A DNA stretch of 32,130 nt from Chloroflexota bacterium (lineage in GTDB: Bacteria; Chloroflexota; Anaerolineae; JAAEKA01): NCBI GenBank assembly GCA_034717495.1, contig JAYELL010000081.1, positions 1 through 32,130 on the forward strand, written 5' to 3'. Below are positions 1-8,506 of the stretch, piece by piece. The translations under genes and the position numbers were made by a program. Under the pieces are notes generated by a model. That model had not been told where the DNA came from, ran no database searches, and saw nothing but the letters and a program-made list of their open reading frames with translations. Position 1 is the stretch's first letter. Every line of letters begins with the position of its first letter.

Positions 1-359
1 TCCAGAATCTCGGCGACTTCATATTGGCGCGGCAGGCTGCCGGCGACAGGTCGGGTGCGGATTACCGGCGGGAAATAGCCCATGCGCCCGTGTAGTTCGG
101 CCAACAGCATGGCCGCGATGAAGTTCAACGATGGCAACATTACAAGGATCGGTTCGGTTTGCCACTGGCTAGAGGTTAACGGCGCCTCAAACAACATGGT
201 GTTGAGTTGCGGCTCGAAGGGCTTTTGCTCGTCAAACTGGGGCGTGATGGCAATGACTTGAGTGATGGATTCACCAGTCATGCCCTCGATCTGTTCTCGT
301 TGCGCCTGCGTTATCGGGTGAGAGAAGTTGAGTAGAATCATCGTCCATTCCGCTTTCAT
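1..359 (-). CDS. csx15: Csx15 family CRISPR-associated protein (3' end cut by window edge)
   Basis: An open frame of 119 codons runs from an ATG at 359 off the left edge without a stop. It reads MILLNFSHP near the start, then [20 protein letters not shown] and an ending close to RQYEVAEIL, the pattern I recall for Csx15. Csx15 proteins are small (about 120-130 residues) and occur only beside type III CRISPR loci; they have been proposed to be ring nucleases or binders that remove cyclic oligoadenylate. The ATG at 359 overlaps the csx1 stop as ATGA, so the two genes are translationally coupled. The family usually begins at MILLNFS, which would place the start at the second ATG (341). Placement directly behind the CARF-HEPN effector fits an off-switch role. 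Family assignment is from memory of motifs; the enzymatic role is inference. Confidence 0.82.
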   Translation of the reverse strand, partial: MKAEWTMILLNFSHPITQAQREQIEGMTGESITQVIAITPQFDEQKPFEPQLNTMLFEAPLTSSQWQTEPILVMLPSLNFIAAMLLAELHGRMGYFPPVIRTRPVAGSLPRQYEVAEIL

Positions 360-1573
360 CGCGACGGGAGGGGCAACGTGGCCAGGTCAGCCGGCAGCGC
401 TTCGGCCGCCTTGAGAATGCTGGCTACGGATCGAGGATCACGGCGCATGCCCACATGGGCGATGTCATTGCGCAGATCGGGCAGTTTGTTCCAGAGCGCC
501 ACGGCCTTTCCCAGCGCTTCGTCGTTGTCTGAGTCCATGCGCAATATCTTTTCCTCACGACGCAGGTGGGCCATTACGTTAAGCAGTTTCTCGGCTGCTT
601 TCCTGTCATGCAGAAGATCCCAGTCGAGCAGAAAGGTCGCGTATGAAACGATCCATTCTCGGGCCAGGACAATGGCCTGCACATATTGTCGTCTTTTGAC
701 ATACCATTCCACCAGCACCCGCTGTTTTGCCAAGCTCTCCCGAAGATTGGCGGGGTCTCTTGGATCGCCATCGAATGCCAGGGAAGTATAATCATTGGCC
801 GTCCTATCCATAAGCAGGCTAAAAGGTTTTGCCCACGTACCTGCCTCATCCTCGACCGCGGCGAGACTGGGACCCAGCGCAGCGGCTGTTTCCATTACAT
901 CTTCTGGCCGCACTAGGCGGAGGACATTGCCCATCTTATCCAGGATCCCTGCCGTAGACTTAAGATTCGTCGGGAGATCATAGGCAGTGGCACGGTTCTT
1001 ACTTTTCCAGGGAAGCTGGTGGGACTGCTGTAGCCGATGTGCCAGGGCATCGGAGTCGCCGGTGGCCAGGAATTGGTCGGTGGCAACGGTCCAGTCGAGT
1101 AGCGTCACAAAGAGCGTCAGGTCGAAGATCGGTGTTTCGTTGTCCTCTGTCCTAGCATCCCAGGCACCGTAGTAAACGGCCTTGACCGTGGCATCCTTGG
1201 CAACCTGCAGGAAGGCCAGGGCCAGGAAGCTAAGGAAGGGCAGGGAGCGAAAACCGTACGTGATATCGACGATCAACTCCTCTCCCTGACCGATATGATC
1301 GGTCAACTGGTCGAAGATTTGCCATAGGTCGGCCTCGCTGTGCCCGTCGGGGATCTCCACCGCTACCGGCTTGGTGTCCGGGGCAATTTCGTCGGCCAGG
1401 TCCTCGTAATGCCGCGCCTTCGCGGCCTGTGTTACGACGACCAGCGTATGTTCGGGTTCACAGATATGGGCAACCGCCGCTGGACAGAAGCAGGTTTCAT
1501 AGCGCTTATCAGCCAACACATAGGTGGTCTCTTTGTACGGAGTGGTTCCGAGAAACGTAAGCAAAGTGGTCAT
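356..1573 (-). CDS. csx1: CARF-HEPN ribonuclease, TM1812/Csx2 branch of Csx1
   Basis: A 405-residue protein that opens with [17 protein letters not shown], the signature of the TIGR02221/TM1812 family. The N-terminal half is a CARF (Rossmann-like) sensor domain, with the [11 protein letters not shown] motif near residue 105 that lines the ligand pocket in this family. The C-terminal helical half carries a HEPN ribonuclease motif, RNDIAH (R368, H373), preceded by helices rich in charged residues. Known members bind cyclic oligoadenylate made by Cas10 and then cut RNA nonspecifically, causing dormancy or abortive infection. The start ATG lies 1 base after the csm5 stop, with AGGTG-like complementarity upstream, and the stop overlaps csx15. 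Length is normal and both motifs are intact, so it should be active. Which ring size it senses cannot be read from sequence. Confidence 0.93.
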   Translation of the reverse strand: MTTLLTFLGTTPYKETTYVLADKRYETCFCPAAVAHICEPEHTLVVVTQAAKARHYEDLADEIAPDTKPVAVEIPDGHSEADLWQIFDQLTDHIGQGEELIVDITYGFRSLPFLSFLALAFLQVAKDATVKAVYYGAWDARTEDNETPIFDLTLFVTLLDWTVATDQFLATGDSDALAHRLQQSHQLPWKSKNRATAYDLPTNLKSTAGILDKMGNVLRLVRPEDVMETAAALGPSLAAVEDEAGTWAKPFSLLMDRTANDYTSLAFDGDPRDPANLRESLAKQRVLVEWYVKRRQYVQAIVLAREWIVSYATFLLDWDLLHDRKAAEKLLNVMAHLRREEKILRMDSDNDEALGKAVALWNKLPDLRNDIAHVGMRRDPRSVASILKAAEALPADLATLPLPSR

Positions 1574-1574
1574 T

Positions 1575-2729
1575 TTACACCTGCTCCAGGCTTACCTTGA
1601 CCCAACCCAGGGGCCAGCCAGGTTGGTCGCCGACCCGCAAGAGGTGACGACTTTTCGGAAATGGATCCCCTGGCTTATGTTTGCCGGTTGGATTGAGATT
1701 ATAACGCGACACCAGCCGGTCGAACGCGACGGGATCTTGCTTCAGCAACTTATTGAAGGTCTTTGTGTGCCAGCCACCTCCCCAGCCAATCACTAGGAGG
1801 AATTCATTGGGTTTGAGTTCTGTAAAGAGATTAACTGTATCACCATAGAAGCGATGGACGCCAGGCACGTCACGCCGCTCCTGGAAAAAGACGATCTCCT
1901 CCTCCAGGATGGTTTTGGCATTCTGTTGACCCCAGCGGGCAAGCTGCCCTAGCCAATCAGCTCCTCGTACCCAGTGTCCAATTTCCATGCGACGTCGCCG
2001 ATCAAAGGGGGTGTTGCGATCCTCCATCAGTTCGGTGGGTATGTGGATAGGAAGCTCAAAGACTGTGCCTTTGACTACAGTCTCTACATCCACGTCAAGT
2101 CCCCGGCTGCGGCCTCGGTAGGACTGGCTTGCCGTTGGATAGATATGAGCGCGTCGCAACGCAAGTTGTTTCGGAGATAATGCAGCACTATCGCCAACCT
2201 GAAGGGCGCGGAGCAAATCCTCGTTAGGGTTCTTTCCAAAGAGCTGCTTTTCAACTGGTTGGCCGGCCCACTCGCGTTGTCGACCCAATCGGGACATGTC
2301 AGGTTCCAACTCGGCAGCAGCGCCAACGGCCAGTACCGTGCGGAGTGCGCCTTTGAGTGATGAGCCGGGTAAGTATGGACGACCGTAAATATCCTTGATC
2401 TGTTCACGGATATTCACCGTGGCCGGAGCGCCCTTTAACCGGTAGCGAAACAGAGGATGATCAGACCCGAAATCGTCGTTGGTCAGCCATTGCATCTCTT
2501 GAAGATCTGCCAGAGTGCGACCTGCCAGGGTGTGTGCCACCCGCGACATGTCCATGCCGTCATCCTCGGCGCGCTGAAAGACGGCTTCGAGCACCAGACC
2601 GCTGTCTGCAAAGTATACCCATCCGTCATCCATGGCTATCCAATCGATGTCGCGCACCAGGTTGGTCCCGGTCCCAATGTGAACGTCACTGAGCAGTTCG
2701 ACCCTTGCGGTGAGGTTTCTTGCGATCAT
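1575..2729 (-). CDS. csm5: Csm5, type III-A effector RAMP subunit
   Basis: A 384-residue RAMP-fold protein. It begins with a first RAMP strand and the LLSDVHIGTG motif, and around residues 112-125 carries YGRPYLPGSSLKGALRT, the glycine-rich PGSS-KG loop typical of Csm5. In the Csm complex, Csm5 caps the distal (crRNA 3') end of the Csm3 backbone and helps crRNA maturation by recruiting host nucleases. The start ATG overlaps the csm4 stop as ATGA at 2726-2729, indicating translational coupling, and csx1 follows after 1 base. Length and motif order match the family. No sign of damage. Identification also rests on its fixed place after csm4 in the csm2-3-4-5 order. Confidence 0.93.
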   Translation of the reverse strand: MIARNLTARVELLSDVHIGTGTNLVRDIDWIAMDDGWVYFADSGLVLEAVFQRAEDDGMDMSRVAHTLAGRTLADLQEMQWLTNDDFGSDHPLFRYRLKGAPATVNIREQIKDIYGRPYLPGSSLKGALRTVLAVGAAAELEPDMSRLGRQREWAGQPVEKQLFGKNPNEDLLRALQVGDSAALSPKQLALRRAHIYPTASQSYRGRSRGLDVDVETVVKGTVFELPIHIPTELMEDRNTPFDRRRRMEIGHWVRGADWLGQLARWGQQNAKTILEEEIVFFQERRDVPGVHRFYGDTVNLFTELKPNEFLLVIGWGGGWHTKTFNKLLKQDPVAFDRLVSRYNLNPTGKHKPGDPFPKSRHLLRVGDQPGWPLGWVKVSLEQV

Positions 2730-3883
2730 GACCGACCTCCGTCGAGTTGACGTCTCGTTTCAATTTGGTCTGAAGGCTTCATTGCAGCGTTGGCGATGCG
2801 GACTGGAAAGACAAGGCCATAACGGTAAACCGTGGGACCCTCGTTCTCGAAAAGTGTCTTCGGCGTCACGTCAACAAGGTCACCAAATGGCGTCACTGTT
2901 GACGGCCAGCGGAGTACGCTTCCGTCGGCAATCATGCGTATCGATGCCCGACGCAGATTCATGTATCCACTCAGACTCAGCCAGCCACGGCGCAGCTCAA
3001 TTTCGTAACGAGCTTCCGGACCGATCACCTCGCGTTCGTTTGGTCGAGGATGGTAAGGCGAAAAGGTGGTGAAGAAATCACCATCCGACGCACCAATCGA
3101 CCAATTCACGAAATCCTCGAAATTCGGAACAAACTGCCCGAAACCGCTGCTACGTTTTCCACCGATGCCAACCTCGCCCAACTGCTCGAATGCGCCCTTT
3201 ATTAGCGCCTGGACGGACTCGTCAGCTGCTAACCACTCGACTACCGTGTAAAGCCCGGCGGAACTGTCCTTGGTACGGTTGAAGGCTGTACCGCCCAATG
3301 CGTAAACAGCGCTCTTCAATGTCTTGCGATCGACAGTAACTCTTGGCCTCAGGTGAGTGCGCCAGAGAACGGGCGATTGTGGCTTGCCTGTCTCAGGATG
3401 GCGAGCCATAAAACTCTCCAAGCCATCCTTTTCTTTGAGGGTGAGCCAGATTTTTCCGCCATGAATTGTAGTTGGCAAATCATTCTCGAGCGCCGCGGTG
3501 GGGCTTTCATGGCGCGCTAGCGCCCGAAACACGTTTGATGAAACCCACTGAACTGCCTTGAATTGTTTGCGCCGGCGCAAATCCGTGGCATTTGGAATTC
3601 GAGGCGGGCCAACCATTGGGTAGGGTAGAAAGCTCACGTCAGCGGCGTAAGGCATCAGGGATGTCAACCTGAACGGAGCGTCGCTAGGTGTTCTGGCCCC
3701 TCTGAACTCAGCCAGCAGCTCCTCCACAATATCTGCCCCGTGTTGATCGGCCAAGACGGTGCACAAGGCCGAAAACAGACTATCTGCTGGCAACCAGACG
3801 TCGCTTCGCTCCATACCAACACCGCGCCCGCCGAAGTGAAACTGTCCACGTGGGCGAAAACGCACGCGTGTGTAGCGAGTCAT
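2726..3883 (-). CDS. csm4: Csm4, type III-A effector RAMP subunit
   Basis: A 385-residue RAMP protein. It starts with a short beta strand followed by FHFGGRG and the WLPADSLFSALC motif (residues ~30-41), the Csm4 hallmark. The C-terminal half holds a glycine-rich loop, IGGKRSSGFGQF (around residues 238-250), characteristic of Csm4/Cmr3 proteins. Csm4 binds the 5' repeat-derived tag of the crRNA and anchors Cas10 to the backbone. The ATG at 3883 follows a clear Shine-Dalgarno (TAGGAG, 6 bases upstream) and sits 9 bases after csm3. The last codons overlap csm5. Nothing unusual is visible. Confidence 0.93.
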   Translation of the reverse strand: MTRYTRVRFRPRGQFHFGGRGVGMERSDVWLPADSLFSALCTVLADQHGADIVEELLAEFRGARTPSDAPFRLTSLMPYAADVSFLPYPMVGPPRIPNATDLRRRKQFKAVQWVSSNVFRALARHESPTAALENDLPTTIHGGKIWLTLKEKDGLESFMARHPETGKPQSPVLWRTHLRPRVTVDRKTLKSAVYALGGTAFNRTKDSSAGLYTVVEWLAADESVQALIKGAFEQLGEVGIGGKRSSGFGQFVPNFEDFVNWSIGASDGDFFTTFSPYHPRPNEREVIGPEARYEIELRRGWLSLSGYMNLRRASIRMIADGSVLRWPSTVTPFGDLVDVTPKTLFENEGPTVYRYGLVFPVRIANAAMKPSDQIETRRQLDGGRS

Positions 3884-3892
3884 ATCTATCTC

Positions 3893-4720
3893 CTAATCGC
3901 CGACATCTTCAAACGTCTGCTTCACCCAATCATTGATAGTTGTTACTAGGTGATCAGTGACGGGTTGGGCCCCGTCCACCTCGAACTTTTCGGTCTTGTA
4001 TTCCGTTCCCTTTCGAGCGTAGACGTTTGTGATCTGGAACTCAACCTTTCCGCCACCTCGCGATCCCAGTCCGCCGAGATAGTCCTCTTCCACCAACTGA
4101 AGGGCTTTTAACACTGTCGCAAAGTGATCGCGTCCCGAGGCGTCGTATATCCCATAGGCCAACTCGAAACCCTCGAATAGAGTGCCGGCCGGAACTCTTT
4201 CGATCTGGCGTGGCACAGCGGCACTGGTTACCCGGTCGATGGTGGCTTCCCACTTGATCTCTGAATAAGGAAAATCGGTTTGGGCTCGGTCCAACTGGGC
4301 GGCGCTGTCGTCACCCAGGTAGACGTCGCGAACCACGAGACTGGTTGGGTGCGGAACGCCTTCGTCGCCGGTAACGCCGAAAACGGAGCAAACCGGGCAG
4401 TTGCGATACATCTCGCGGTATTCGGCATCAGACATCTTCTTTTGGCGACATATGTGTACGAAAACGCCTTTTCCGATACGCATATTCTGTTCACTTCCGT
4501 GAAGCCGTTCGGTGAGGGAACGCATTTTCCCCCGTAGACTGGAACCCGGGATGAAAGGACGATTTGTCAAAGGGTCCCGAATGATCGGCGAGTCCACTCC
4601 GCCGATTTCAAGCGCGCCTGCCGCTCCACCGATGTGAAGGCCTGTGATGGTCTTGATGTTACCCTGGAGGAATACGCGCCCGTGCAGCGTGACGCTCCTA
4701 CGGTTCTTGTTGTTTGCCAT
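3893..4720 (-). CDS. csm3: Csm3, backbone RNase subunit of the type III-A effector
   Basis: A 275-residue RAMP protein. Residues 28-33 read GLHIGG; the segment GVDSPIIRD holds the catalytic Asp (D43) that cleaves target RNA at 6-nt steps in characterised Csm3 proteins, followed by PFIPGSSLRGKMRSL. A zinc-binding set is visible (H89, C91, C108, C111). The C-terminal GGLGSRGGGKVEF loop contacts crRNA. Several copies of this protein form the helical backbone along the crRNA. The catalytic residue is kept, so RNA cleavage should be functional. The ATG has a strong Shine-Dalgarno (GGGAGG, 6 bases upstream) and lies 12 bases after csm2, consistent with one operon. Confidence 0.95.
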   Translation of the reverse strand: MANNKNRRSVTLHGRVFLQGNIKTITGLHIGGAAGALEIGGVDSPIIRDPLTNRPFIPGSSLRGKMRSLTERLHGSEQNMRIGKGVFVHICRQKKMSDAEYREMYRNCPVCSVFGVTGDEGVPHPTSLVVRDVYLGDDSAAQLDRAQTDFPYSEIKWEATIDRVTSAAVPRQIERVPAGTLFEGFELAYGIYDASGRDHFATVLKALQLVEEDYLGGLGSRGGGKVEFQITNVYARKGTEYKTEKFEVDGAQPVTDHLVTTINDWVKQTFEDVGD

Positions 4721-4732
4721 GGTTGTCCTCCC

Positions 4733-5134
4733 TTATTTGCCGCCAGCGGCAGTATGATAGGCCAAAATCGCTTCGAAAAGGTCGACGAATCTTTCGAAGC
4801 GCTGCGTTTGTTCATCAATAGCCGAAGCCTTCGATACCTCGTCGATTGCAGTCGACAACACATTGGCCAGCGGCTTAACTTTTCTGTCCCTTGCTCCCTG
4901 GTAAGCCAAGCGCGGTTTCAACAGCAGCACTTTGCGCATTCGGGTTTGCGGTTCGTCTTTTTCCCAGTTGGCTTGGATCTGGCGCACGGTGCCGAAGGCC
5001 CCTCGAATCTGGCTTTTCGACAGCCTGTCATTCGCAAGTTCACTTCCAAAGCGATCCGCTTCGCGTACAAGAATGACAGCATCGCCTTGGGCAATAATCT
5101 TGCTGATGTCTTGATCGCTTATTCTCTTTGCCAC
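4733..5134 (-). CDS. csm2: Csm2, small subunit of the type III-A effector
   Basis: A small, mostly alpha-helical, charged protein of 133 residues from the GTG chosen here. The central segment with GAFGTVRQIQANW and the LLLKPRLAYQGARD segment match Csm2, which forms the inner filament of the Csm complex and stabilises bound target RNA. A longer reading frame starts at ATG 5161, but I prefer GTG at 5134. It is preceded by an excellent Shine-Dalgarno (AAAGGAG, about 8 bases upstream) and begins 2 bases after the cas10 stop, whereas the ATG would overlap cas10 by 25 bases. Family identity comes from the motifs and from the position between cas10 and csm3. Confidence 0.9.
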   Translation of the reverse strand: MAKRISDQDISKIIAQGDAVILVREADRFGSELANDRLSKSQIRGAFGTVRQIQANWEKDEPQTRMRKVLLLKPRLAYQGARDRKVKPLANVLSTAIDEVSKASAIDEQTQRFERFVDLFEAILAYHTAAGGK

Positions 5135-5136
5135 AA

Positions 5137-7410
5137 TTACGACTCCTTTCGTGTTAACCATTGGGCCCAGCGAGCAGCCAGTCCCAATTCTTCGATATTT
5201 CCATCCAGCAAAGCGTCTTCGAGATCTTTTAGTTCCTGTTCCACTCCCTTATGAGTGCTGCGTAGTCGCGCCAGAGCGTAGGCCTGTTGCCACATCCAGG
5301 GTCCCCAAAAGACCTTGAGGATAGCCTGACCATCGGTTGATGGCCGATTTCCAAAGGCGCCCCGATTTTCTTCCTGATCGCGCCGATATCGCTGTTCAAT
5401 CGATTGCAACGTGCTGAGCAAACTGGACGGCAGGTTCTCGACTTGAAGAAGGCGAACCAGATGTTCCTGCATTTCGTCGATCTCATCGAAGTCTTGCCAG
5501 TGGTACGAACTTCCCAGGAAAGTGATAGCGTTCTTAGTAGCCAGGTGCCCCGATTGTTCGTAGTGTTTCGCTTGGTCGAGCGCCTCTTCAGCAAATTCAC
5601 TGGCGGCATAAAGCGGGAACGTACCACCTACAACCGCGATTCCAGCCGATAGATGAATGGCCCGGTGGCCGCCGACGTAATCAACGAAGTTCTCGTAAAT
5701 CGCTTGAGCAAGGGGCACGGTATGCGACCACGGACCGATCACAAAGAGGTCGTCGCCACCGGCGAAAAGCACATAGAACAGATCTTTGCCTCCATCCACC
5801 TGGCGGCAAATGTGATTCAACCATCCGGCAAAGAACCGTTCAAGAGACTGGCTCAGTTCAGCGGTTGCCATGGGTGTACGATTTGGCAATCCATTGACGA
5901 TCAGGTCACCCAAATTGTCGACATCCATTCTGAGGATGCCCAGGCGTTTCAAGCCGCCAGTGCTGGCGCCAGCCACGACATCATTTGGTTTGATCGTGCC
6001 CTCATCGGTCATTGGCGTCGTTCGGGCCACCAGAAAAAAGCCCGTTACACCCTCTTCCGGAAAACCGTCCAGATCGAGGGCATAAGTGGATTCCCCAATG
6101 TTTTTCGATTCGGTAATACGATACCACTCGCCTGAAACCGTGTGTAGTGCACGCTGCCATGCGGAAAGATTGTTTGGTCGATGCTCGTCAATTATTAGAA
6201 AGGTACTCCGACGTCCCAGTCGTGCGGCCAGGTCCTGGAAACCAGCGCATTCAGAGCACTGCACGGAAGCGGCGATAGATGGATCCTCGGGCGCATCCGG
6301 ATCCAGTGGCACAAACTGCTGGTCCGCTGGTCGTTGACGACGGCACACGGCACAGAATTCGTCCGTCTCCGAAGGTTCAGGCTCGAAAAGAGCTTTCCAG
6401 CCATCATCATCGGCCAGGGCAAGATTGCCAAAGGGTCGAACCTTGTTGGCTGCCACGGCATCCTTTACGCGTCCCTCATAGACCTGCCAGAGCGATTTCG
6501 GAGGTCGGTCATCCTGGGCGGTCGGTGTTTGGTGGAATCGAATTGCTTCCACCGGGAGTTCAGTACTCCCGAGAGCCACCGAAAGATCTCCGTGGAAACC
6601 GTCAAAGAGATCTTCGCCTTGGTCGATGCCTTGCAACAAAACGAGGTTGATCACGGAAGCGATCTCTTCGACTTTCTCCGGCAAATCATCCTGCCATCCA
6701 GTCAGTAGTACAAAATTACCCCCGGCATCATACACAACGTTTGCAGGCCCCAATTCAAGGTCGGCCACCAGTCGTCGAACCAGGGCGTTTCCGAGGAGCT
6801 GAATAAACGCAGATCTACCGCGCATTGCCTTGGCCGCTCCCTTGGATGTAACCAGGTTGATCGTCTTTTGGATGCCGGGAATGTCGCCGCTGATCAATCC
6901 CAGCCTTTCAGGCGTTGTAGCTGTAGTTCCACTGATTTGTGCCAGGGCAGTTACCATCTTCCACTGCTCAAAAAGAGAGACACCGCGTTCACCATATGAA
7001 TTGGGCAGAGTACTCGCGTACTTGCGCATCAGGTGGAAAAATCGTTCGAAATCCTGTTCGGTTGCGCCTCCGGCCTCGAGGAACAGATCATACAAGCCCG
7101 TTTGGTCAGTTTGGATCGCCGCTGCTCGATCAACCGGCATGAGACACCAGGTTTCTGGGTCACCACCCTCCATTGCAAGACTTAGGGGTACGGGTCTAAG
7201 GTATTTTGGTAGCGCAGTTTCGCCATCAACCTCGATCCTGGTGAAGATCGATTGTAACGGTTCCTCCAAAGCCCCATTAGACCGATCAGGGTTGAGTAGG
7301 TCCAGAAACCCTTCTGTCCAGCCTGGCACTGCTGGATTGCCGCCGCCTGTTGCCCGTGCCACTAGAATACGGCCGTATTCGATAAGTCGGTTCACGTCAT
7401 TTTCGTTCAC
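5137..7410 (-). CDS. cas10: Cas10/Csm1 with active cyclase motif and degenerate HD region
   Basis: A 757-residue large subunit of the type III-A complex. Palm 1 includes GDIPGIQKTINLVTSKGAAKAMRGRS (from about residue 175). A zinc ribbon has Cys 353/356 and 385/388. Palm 2 starts with RMDVDNLG (about 494) and carries the GGDD cyclase motif at 551-554, so synthesis of cyclic oligoadenylates from ATP on target RNA binding is expected. The N-terminus is unusual. The stretch before EEPLQSIF is only about 48 residues, and neither the usual HD pair nor the SLYDH motif is intact (SLFEQW at 145-150), so the ssDNase is probably lost. Start is GTG with GAGG about 8 bases upstream. The csm2 start lies 2 bases beyond the stop. 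Confidence 0.95.
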   Translation of the reverse strand: MNENDVNRLIEYGRILVARATGGGNPAVPGWTEGFLDLLNPDRSNGALEEPLQSIFTRIEVDGETALPKYLRPVPLSLAMEGGDPETWCLMPVDRAAAIQTDQTGLYDLFLEAGGATEQDFERFFHLMRKYASTLPNSYGERGVSLFEQWKMVTALAQISGTTATTPERLGLISGDIPGIQKTINLVTSKGAAKAMRGRSAFIQLLGNALVRRLVADLELGPANVVYDAGGNFVLLTGWQDDLPEKVEEIASVINLVLLQGIDQGEDLFDGFHGDLSVALGSTELPVEAIRFHQTPTAQDDRPPKSLWQVYEGRVKDAVAANKVRPFGNLALADDDGWKALFEPEPSETDEFCAVCRRQRPADQQFVPLDPDAPEDPSIAASVQCSECAGFQDLAARLGRRSTFLIIDEHRPNNLSAWQRALHTVSGEWYRITESKNIGESTYALDLDGFPEEGVTGFFLVARTTPMTDEGTIKPNDVVAGASTGGLKRLGILRMDVDNLGDLIVNGLPNRTPMATAELSQSLERFFAGWLNHICRQVDGGKDLFYVLFAGGDDLFVIGPWSHTVPLAQAIYENFVDYVGGHRAIHLSAGIAVVGGTFPLYAASEFAEEALDQAKHYEQSGHLATKNAITFLGSSYHWQDFDEIDEMQEHLVRLLQVENLPSSLLSTLQSIEQRYRRDQEENRGAFGNRPSTDGQAILKVFWGPWMWQQAYALARLRSTHKGVEQELKDLEDALLDGNIEELGLAARWAQWLTRKES

Positions 7411-7547
7411 ATTGCATACCTCGCTTTCTGCAGATCAATGGTGCACTATTATCGACACCCCGAAGCCTGGCTCGGCATGGTCTCCAAAGAGTGACCCGCG
7501 CTCGCTCTGCGCGTCCTCCCAGCCAGCCGGGCCTCAGGGCTATACAC

Positions 7548-7576
7548 AGTCTATCAGAGATTTCAGATCCTGTCAT
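7548..7576 (-). promoter_or_regulatory. Candidate promoter for cas10-csm operon
   Basis: On the minus strand, ATGACA (7576-7571) and TAGACT (7553-7548) are separated by 17 bp, a fair match to a housekeeping promoter. It lies in the 178-bp gap between the CARF-HTH gene and cas10. A perfect 12-bp palindrome, GGAACCGGTTCC at 7578-7589, abuts the upstream side of the -35 box, where an activator would sit. Moderate to low confidence: the -10 box matches only four of six positions. Confidence 0.35.
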
Positions 7577-7577
7577 G

Positions 7578-7589
7578 GGAACCGGTTCC
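7578..7589. promoter_or_regulatory. 12-bp perfect palindrome upstream of cas10
   Basis: GGAACCGGTTCC reads the same on both strands. It begins at the last base of the CARF-HTH stop codon and ends one base from the candidate -35 box of the cas10 operon. It differs from the 24-bp palindrome at 8507-8530, so the same protein need not bind both. It may be an operator, or chance in GC-rich DNA. Confidence 0.3.
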
Positions 7590-8467
7590 TAATTGCAATC
7601 GTCTTCCAAGGCGAAACAGGTCCCCAGCTCGGCGGCCAGCACGGCCCGATCGGTGGGCACGTCATCCCGGTAGCCCAGAAACTCGTGCAACTTGGCGTAG
7701 ACCGACGTCAACTGGTTGGCGATGGTCTTGGGACTCTTGTGCATCTCGGCAGCCAGAAGATCGTTGTCCTTGCCCGATGTGGCCGCTAAGCGCGCCACAG
7801 CACGTTCGGCCGGCGTCAGCACCTGGTTTACGAAGACACGCCTGGCCGCCAGATCGCCGCGCAGGTGATGCTCCTGCTGGAAAGCGATGGCGTCCCAGGG
7901 ATCGTCGAAGGCGCCCAGAGAAGTGGCGGCCGGCGAAACACTGCTCCAGCGCAAGACCGGTATCTCCAACAAGGTAGCATCGTCTCCCGGCTGCAGCGTC
8001 ATGCGACCTGAAGCGCGCATGGCGTCACTCGATAGCAGGTACCAGACTTTATCCCCTTCTTCGAAGAGCAGTTGTGCAACCACCAGGGCGTAGATGCTCA
8101 TCGATTTTCGCCCGCCCGATAGATTCAGGTCCACCTGCACACCCGCCTGCTTGAGCTGCAACACCGTGCGGTAGAGCGCCCGCAGAAAGGCCGCAGCCTC
8201 ACTGGCCGTGCTGAGGTCGTCGATTGCCAGGCCCGAATCGTCCTTTACCGTGACAAAACCCGCTGCCGGTCGGGCCCGGCGCGACAGCTCCAACTTCAGG
8301 CTTTCCAGGGATGAAAAAATCGGTTCATGATCGGGATTGGTGTGAATCACAATCAGCTCGTCGACCCATCGGCCCTGGCCGCGAAGCAAATCCAAGCTTA
8401 GCGTCACGACCTGTGGCTGGGCGCCCAGCGTACAGATCAAGGCGGATTTGGCACTGCTCTGCTTCAC
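7589..8467 (-). CDS. CARF-LuxR-type HTH protein, candidate cyclic-oligoadenylate-responsive regulator of the csm locus
   Basis: A 292-residue protein from the GTG at 8467. Residues 8-25 (SALICTLGAQPQVVTLSL) and the SGGRKSM motif at 117-123 match CARF/ring-nuclease-type domains of the NE0113 (TIGR02584) kind; SGGRK lies where the cyclic oligoadenylate pocket forms. Residues 217-265, from LTPAERAVARLAA to VYAKLHEFLG, form a LuxR/GerE-type helix-turn-helix. The likely job is to sense the Cas10 second messenger and adjust transcription, and perhaps to degrade the messenger. It lies just upstream of cas10 on the same strand. The frame stays open to an ATG at 8602, but I prefer the GTG: the CARF domain starts there, and the extra 45 residues would be coded across the 24-bp palindrome. 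Domain calls are from motifs; function is inference. Confidence 0.82.
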   Translation of the reverse strand: MKQSSAKSALICTLGAQPQVVTLSLDLLRGQGRWVDELIVIHTNPDHEPIFSSLESLKLELSRRARPAAGFVTVKDDSGLAIDDLSTASEAAAFLRALYRTVLQLKQAGVQVDLNLSGGRKSMSIYALVVAQLLFEEGDKVWYLLSSDAMRASGRMTLQPGDDATLLEIPVLRWSSVSPAATSLGAFDDPWDAIAFQQEHHLRGDLAARRVFVNQVLTPAERAVARLAATSGKDNDLLAAEMHKSPKTIANQLTSVYAKLHEFLGYRDDVPTDRAVLAAELGTCFALEDDCN

Positions 8468-8506
8468 GCCCGTCTCGCTTTCCAATCGCGGTGAACTTCG
8501 GATACC

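Noticed and set aside
4733-5161. csm2 start at ATG 5161
   Set aside because: It would overlap cas10 by 25 bases and has no ribosome site, while GTG 5134 has AAAGGAG at good spacing.
6830-7789. 319-codon open frame on the plus strand
   Set aside because: Antisense to cas10 and the CARF-HTH gene; low-complexity composition typical of a shadow frame.
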